Source of the DNA: Ptychodera flava
Lineage: Eukaryota; Hemichordata; Enteropneusta; Ptychoderidae
DNA: 64,000 nt
NCBI RefSeq assembly: GCF_041260155.1
Contig: NC_091939.1
Location: 42,588,370-42,652,369, forward strand
Reading direction: 5' to 3'
The notes under the pieces are model-generated. The model did no database searches, had not been told where the DNA came from, and saw only the letters and a program-made list of their open reading frames with translations. Below, one piece after another: positions 62,084 through 64,000 of this stretch; positions within the stretch are counted from its first letter, which is position 1; the number at the start of each line of letters is the position of its first letter. A program made the translations under genes and the position numbers.

Positions 62084-62294
62084 CTGCCATTGCTTGACAT
62101 CATCCACAGATTTGTCCAGTGTGTCTTTCATTTCTTTGACTGGTGAGATGACTTTAGTCCAACTCTGCATCAGATCGTCAAGGTCACGTTTCAAAGTCTC
62201 AGCTCTCTGTTGAGAGGTTGAGTTCTTCACAAAGTCAGTACATGTTATACAATGTAAGGGTTGATTGCTGTCATAGAATGGTCTGGTGCAACTC
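62084..62294 (-). CDS. Unidentified host gene, coding exon 2
   Basis: On the - strand, acceptor GATAG and donor CAG|GTAAGA frame 211 bp, open throughout. The first base completes the codon split from exon 1. It encodes SCTRPFYDSNQPLHCITCTD, then FVKNSTSQQRAETLKRDLDD and MKDTLDKSVDDVKQWQ. The Cys pair CITC follows shortly after another Cys, and the rest is a heptad-like helix, probably coiled-coil. I do not recognise the family. It ends in phase 0, so further exons lie at lower coordinates, in or beyond the RAG1L locus. Confidence 0.6.
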
Positions 62295-62976
62295 CTATCA
62301 AACAGAAATTAAATGTATGAAATTTAATTTGGCATTGGAAAATGAGGAGTTTTAAGCCTAGGTAAGAGACAGGCAAAATCAGTATAAAGTCAAAAACAAA
62401 ACAGAATTAATAAAGAAAAAAAGCGTACATGAAGTAGAAGAATGCAATAATTACCATTTACAGCATCTTACAGATATTTTTCTCTCATATTTTTTTATAA
62501 CTATTAAAAAACACATTTTCATTCATTTATCACTTCTGACTCTACTTTGTTGCAGCTTACAATTTCCATCAGTCAGCTGTGCAGAATGATTGGAGTCCAA
62601 GCTAAGCACGGCCGTCAGTAAGCTGTATTCAGTATAACTGGAGTGCTAAGGCGAGCTGCAGTATTCTCAACAAGCATACGCCGAGGAGCCATAGCTACTC
62701 TGTGGGTATGGAAGTCTGCTTGATTGATCGTCTGCTCCATCAATCGATCTTGAACTCGGTATTCTGCCCTCTGTCCTAACTAAATATTACTTTAAAGCCT
62801 AAATCACAGAGTACGCGTTTGAGGGGAGTAGACTAACTAGCCGATAAGCGGCTGCGTCAGGAGCATCTGCTGTGAAATTTTACTGTCTTAGTGTCTAACT
62901 CTGAGAGCGATGGCCCAGATATTAATTTTAAACTGAGCATTATATTGCCACAAAGGAAACTGTTATTGTGACTCAC
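62295..62976. other. Intron of the - strand gene
   Basis: The interval between the two coding exons; no other feature recognised. Confidence 0.5.
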
Positions 62977-63068
62977 CTTCGACTCCTGTTTGGTCGCACG
63001 ATATATCTAAAATGATTCCACATTAAATGAAATATGTTCGGGAGGTAACTTGGATCGTTCCTAGCCAT
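62977..63068 (-). CDS. Unidentified host gene, coding exon 1
   Basis: On the - strand an ATG at 63,068 opens MARNDPSYLPNIFHLMWNHF then RYIVRPNRSR and ends CGAAG|GTGAGT in phase 2, which fits exon 2 exactly (AG+G, Arg). The short Arg- and aromatic-rich N-terminus could be a targeting or membrane-proximal segment; this is only a guess. Upstream (63,070-63,470) is CpG-bearing and promoter-like. Confidence 0.55.
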
Positions 63069-63477
63069 ATCCGAAACGCAGTGCACTGTATATACACTTG
63101 AATATCGTCAATATGCACCGCCATCTTGTCCGTCACTCACAGTACAGAGGAAGCCCGGCAGTGGATCTGATGAAGCGTGCAGTTCTCGTCAGTTCCTTGC
63201 AAGTCTCTGGCTCAGAAAACAATTATCCTTCACAGAGAAATGTTCCGTGGATACTTTCAGTGATACGTTCCAACTTAACAGTAATCACTGACTCTGAAAG
63301 ATAAACGACGTTCACATCGAGCCCTAGGGCCATACATCGCGTAAGTTTTGCTTGTGGACGGTAATTACTATGTCTGACGCCTTGGAAAAATTTACACCAA
63401 TGGTATTCTTTAGCGCCCTCTATATCTTAACGAAAGTGCATCTCGCCGTATGAATGCAGTCGTCCTGTGTACCAGTA

Positions 63478-64000
63478 GAAACTGAGGAACTGGTCAGTTT
63501 CTTTCGCCTGGGAGCGGTGAATTCATGGGAGGTCACCCTTTTTTTACTTTGGTGTTGGGGTCACCATGTCTTTGAAACGCCCAATAGAGGTCAGAGTGTT
63601 TTTGAATTTCCACACGGGCCCATACTTTTCTAAAATGCATCGTGTCAGCAGCAAATTTCATCATTCAGTTGCATTTTTCGGTGCGCCCTTGGGGCGTGTT
63701 ACTTTAATAATCAGACATATTTTTCAGACCTACATATATCAGAGATATTGTATATTCAATATTTTACAATGGGCTCTTCGGTTGCATTAGGGACTGGTCA
63801 GTTTCTTCGCTGGGGGGGGCGGTGGATTCATGGGGGGTGTCACCCTGTTTTTGACTTTGGTGATAGGGGGTCACCATGTTTTTGAAATGCCCAATGGGGG
63901 GGGGTCAGTGGGTTTTTGAATTTTGACACAGGCTCATCATTGCCTAAAATGCATTGTGTCAGCCACATATCATTCAGTTGCATTTTTCATCGCGCCCTTC
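63478..64000. repeat. Tandem copies of the GGGACTGGTCAGTTTCTT family, running off the edge
   Basis: Two ~310-bp copies (from about 63,478 and 63,788) repeat ACTGGTCAGTTTCTT, GGTGAATTCATGGG, GGTCACCATGT, TTTGAAA(C/T)GCCCAAT and CATTCAGTTGCATTTTTC. The second is cut by the window end. Same family as 31,717-32,672; the frame at 63,566-63,790 is a by-product. Confidence 0.75.

Overview
The window reads as AT-rich, intron-bearing metazoan DNA, mostly transposon debris. A RAG1-like gene and a RAG2-like gene point to an invertebrate deuterostome. A hemichordate such as an acorn worm is my best guess, because PHD-bearing RAG2-like genes and RAG transposon copies are known there. The species itself cannot be proven from the sequence.

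The centrepiece is a pair of recombination-activating genes on the + strand. A RAG2-like gene lies at about 25.6-30.4 kb (six kelch-type repeats, then a PHD-like zinc finger). A RAG1-like gene lies at 51.6-61.9 kb, in ten exons whose splice phases all agree. It has the N-terminal zinc region, a RING finger, a second zinc finger, a basic DNA-binding region and all three catalytic acids (D, D, E). Known RAG1 cuts DNA as a DDE recombinase with RAG2 as chromatin-reading partner, so this is a RAG transposon copy or its remains. Both genes carry lesions. RAG1L has an in-frame stop in exon 4, apparent frameshifts in exon 10, and a 4.3-kb TIR element inserted in its last exon. RAG2L is split by 3.6 kb of other sequence and has one apparent frameshift. 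The two genes point the same way and lie 21 kb apart, unlike the compact convergent layout described for ProtoRAG.

Layout: 0-3.2 kb, short TTAA-flanked MITEs. 3.3-8.0 kb, a TIR element carrying a decaying ~340-bp tandem array. 9.5 kb, a near-perfect hairpin. 10.1-14.5 kb, a nest of at least four elements one inside another. 14.5-17.2 kb, more MITEs. 17.2-21.9 kb, nothing recognised. 21.9-23.4 kb, a Helentron/pearl-like element with seven 156-bp units. 25.6-30.4 kb, RAG2L. 31.7-37.4 kb, simple repeats and a PIF/Harbinger-like element. 38.9-42.1 kb, a 3.2-kb TIR element carrying a 14-bp motif six times. 47.1-48.6 kb, a decayed piggyBac transposase. 50.2-50.7 kb, a 514-bp palindrome with CACTA ends. 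51.6-61.9 kb, RAG1L. 62.1-63.1 kb, the first two coding exons of a probable host gene on the - strand, whose remaining exons must lie to the left, so RAG1L probably sits inside or beside one of its introns. The right edge enters another tandem repeat family.
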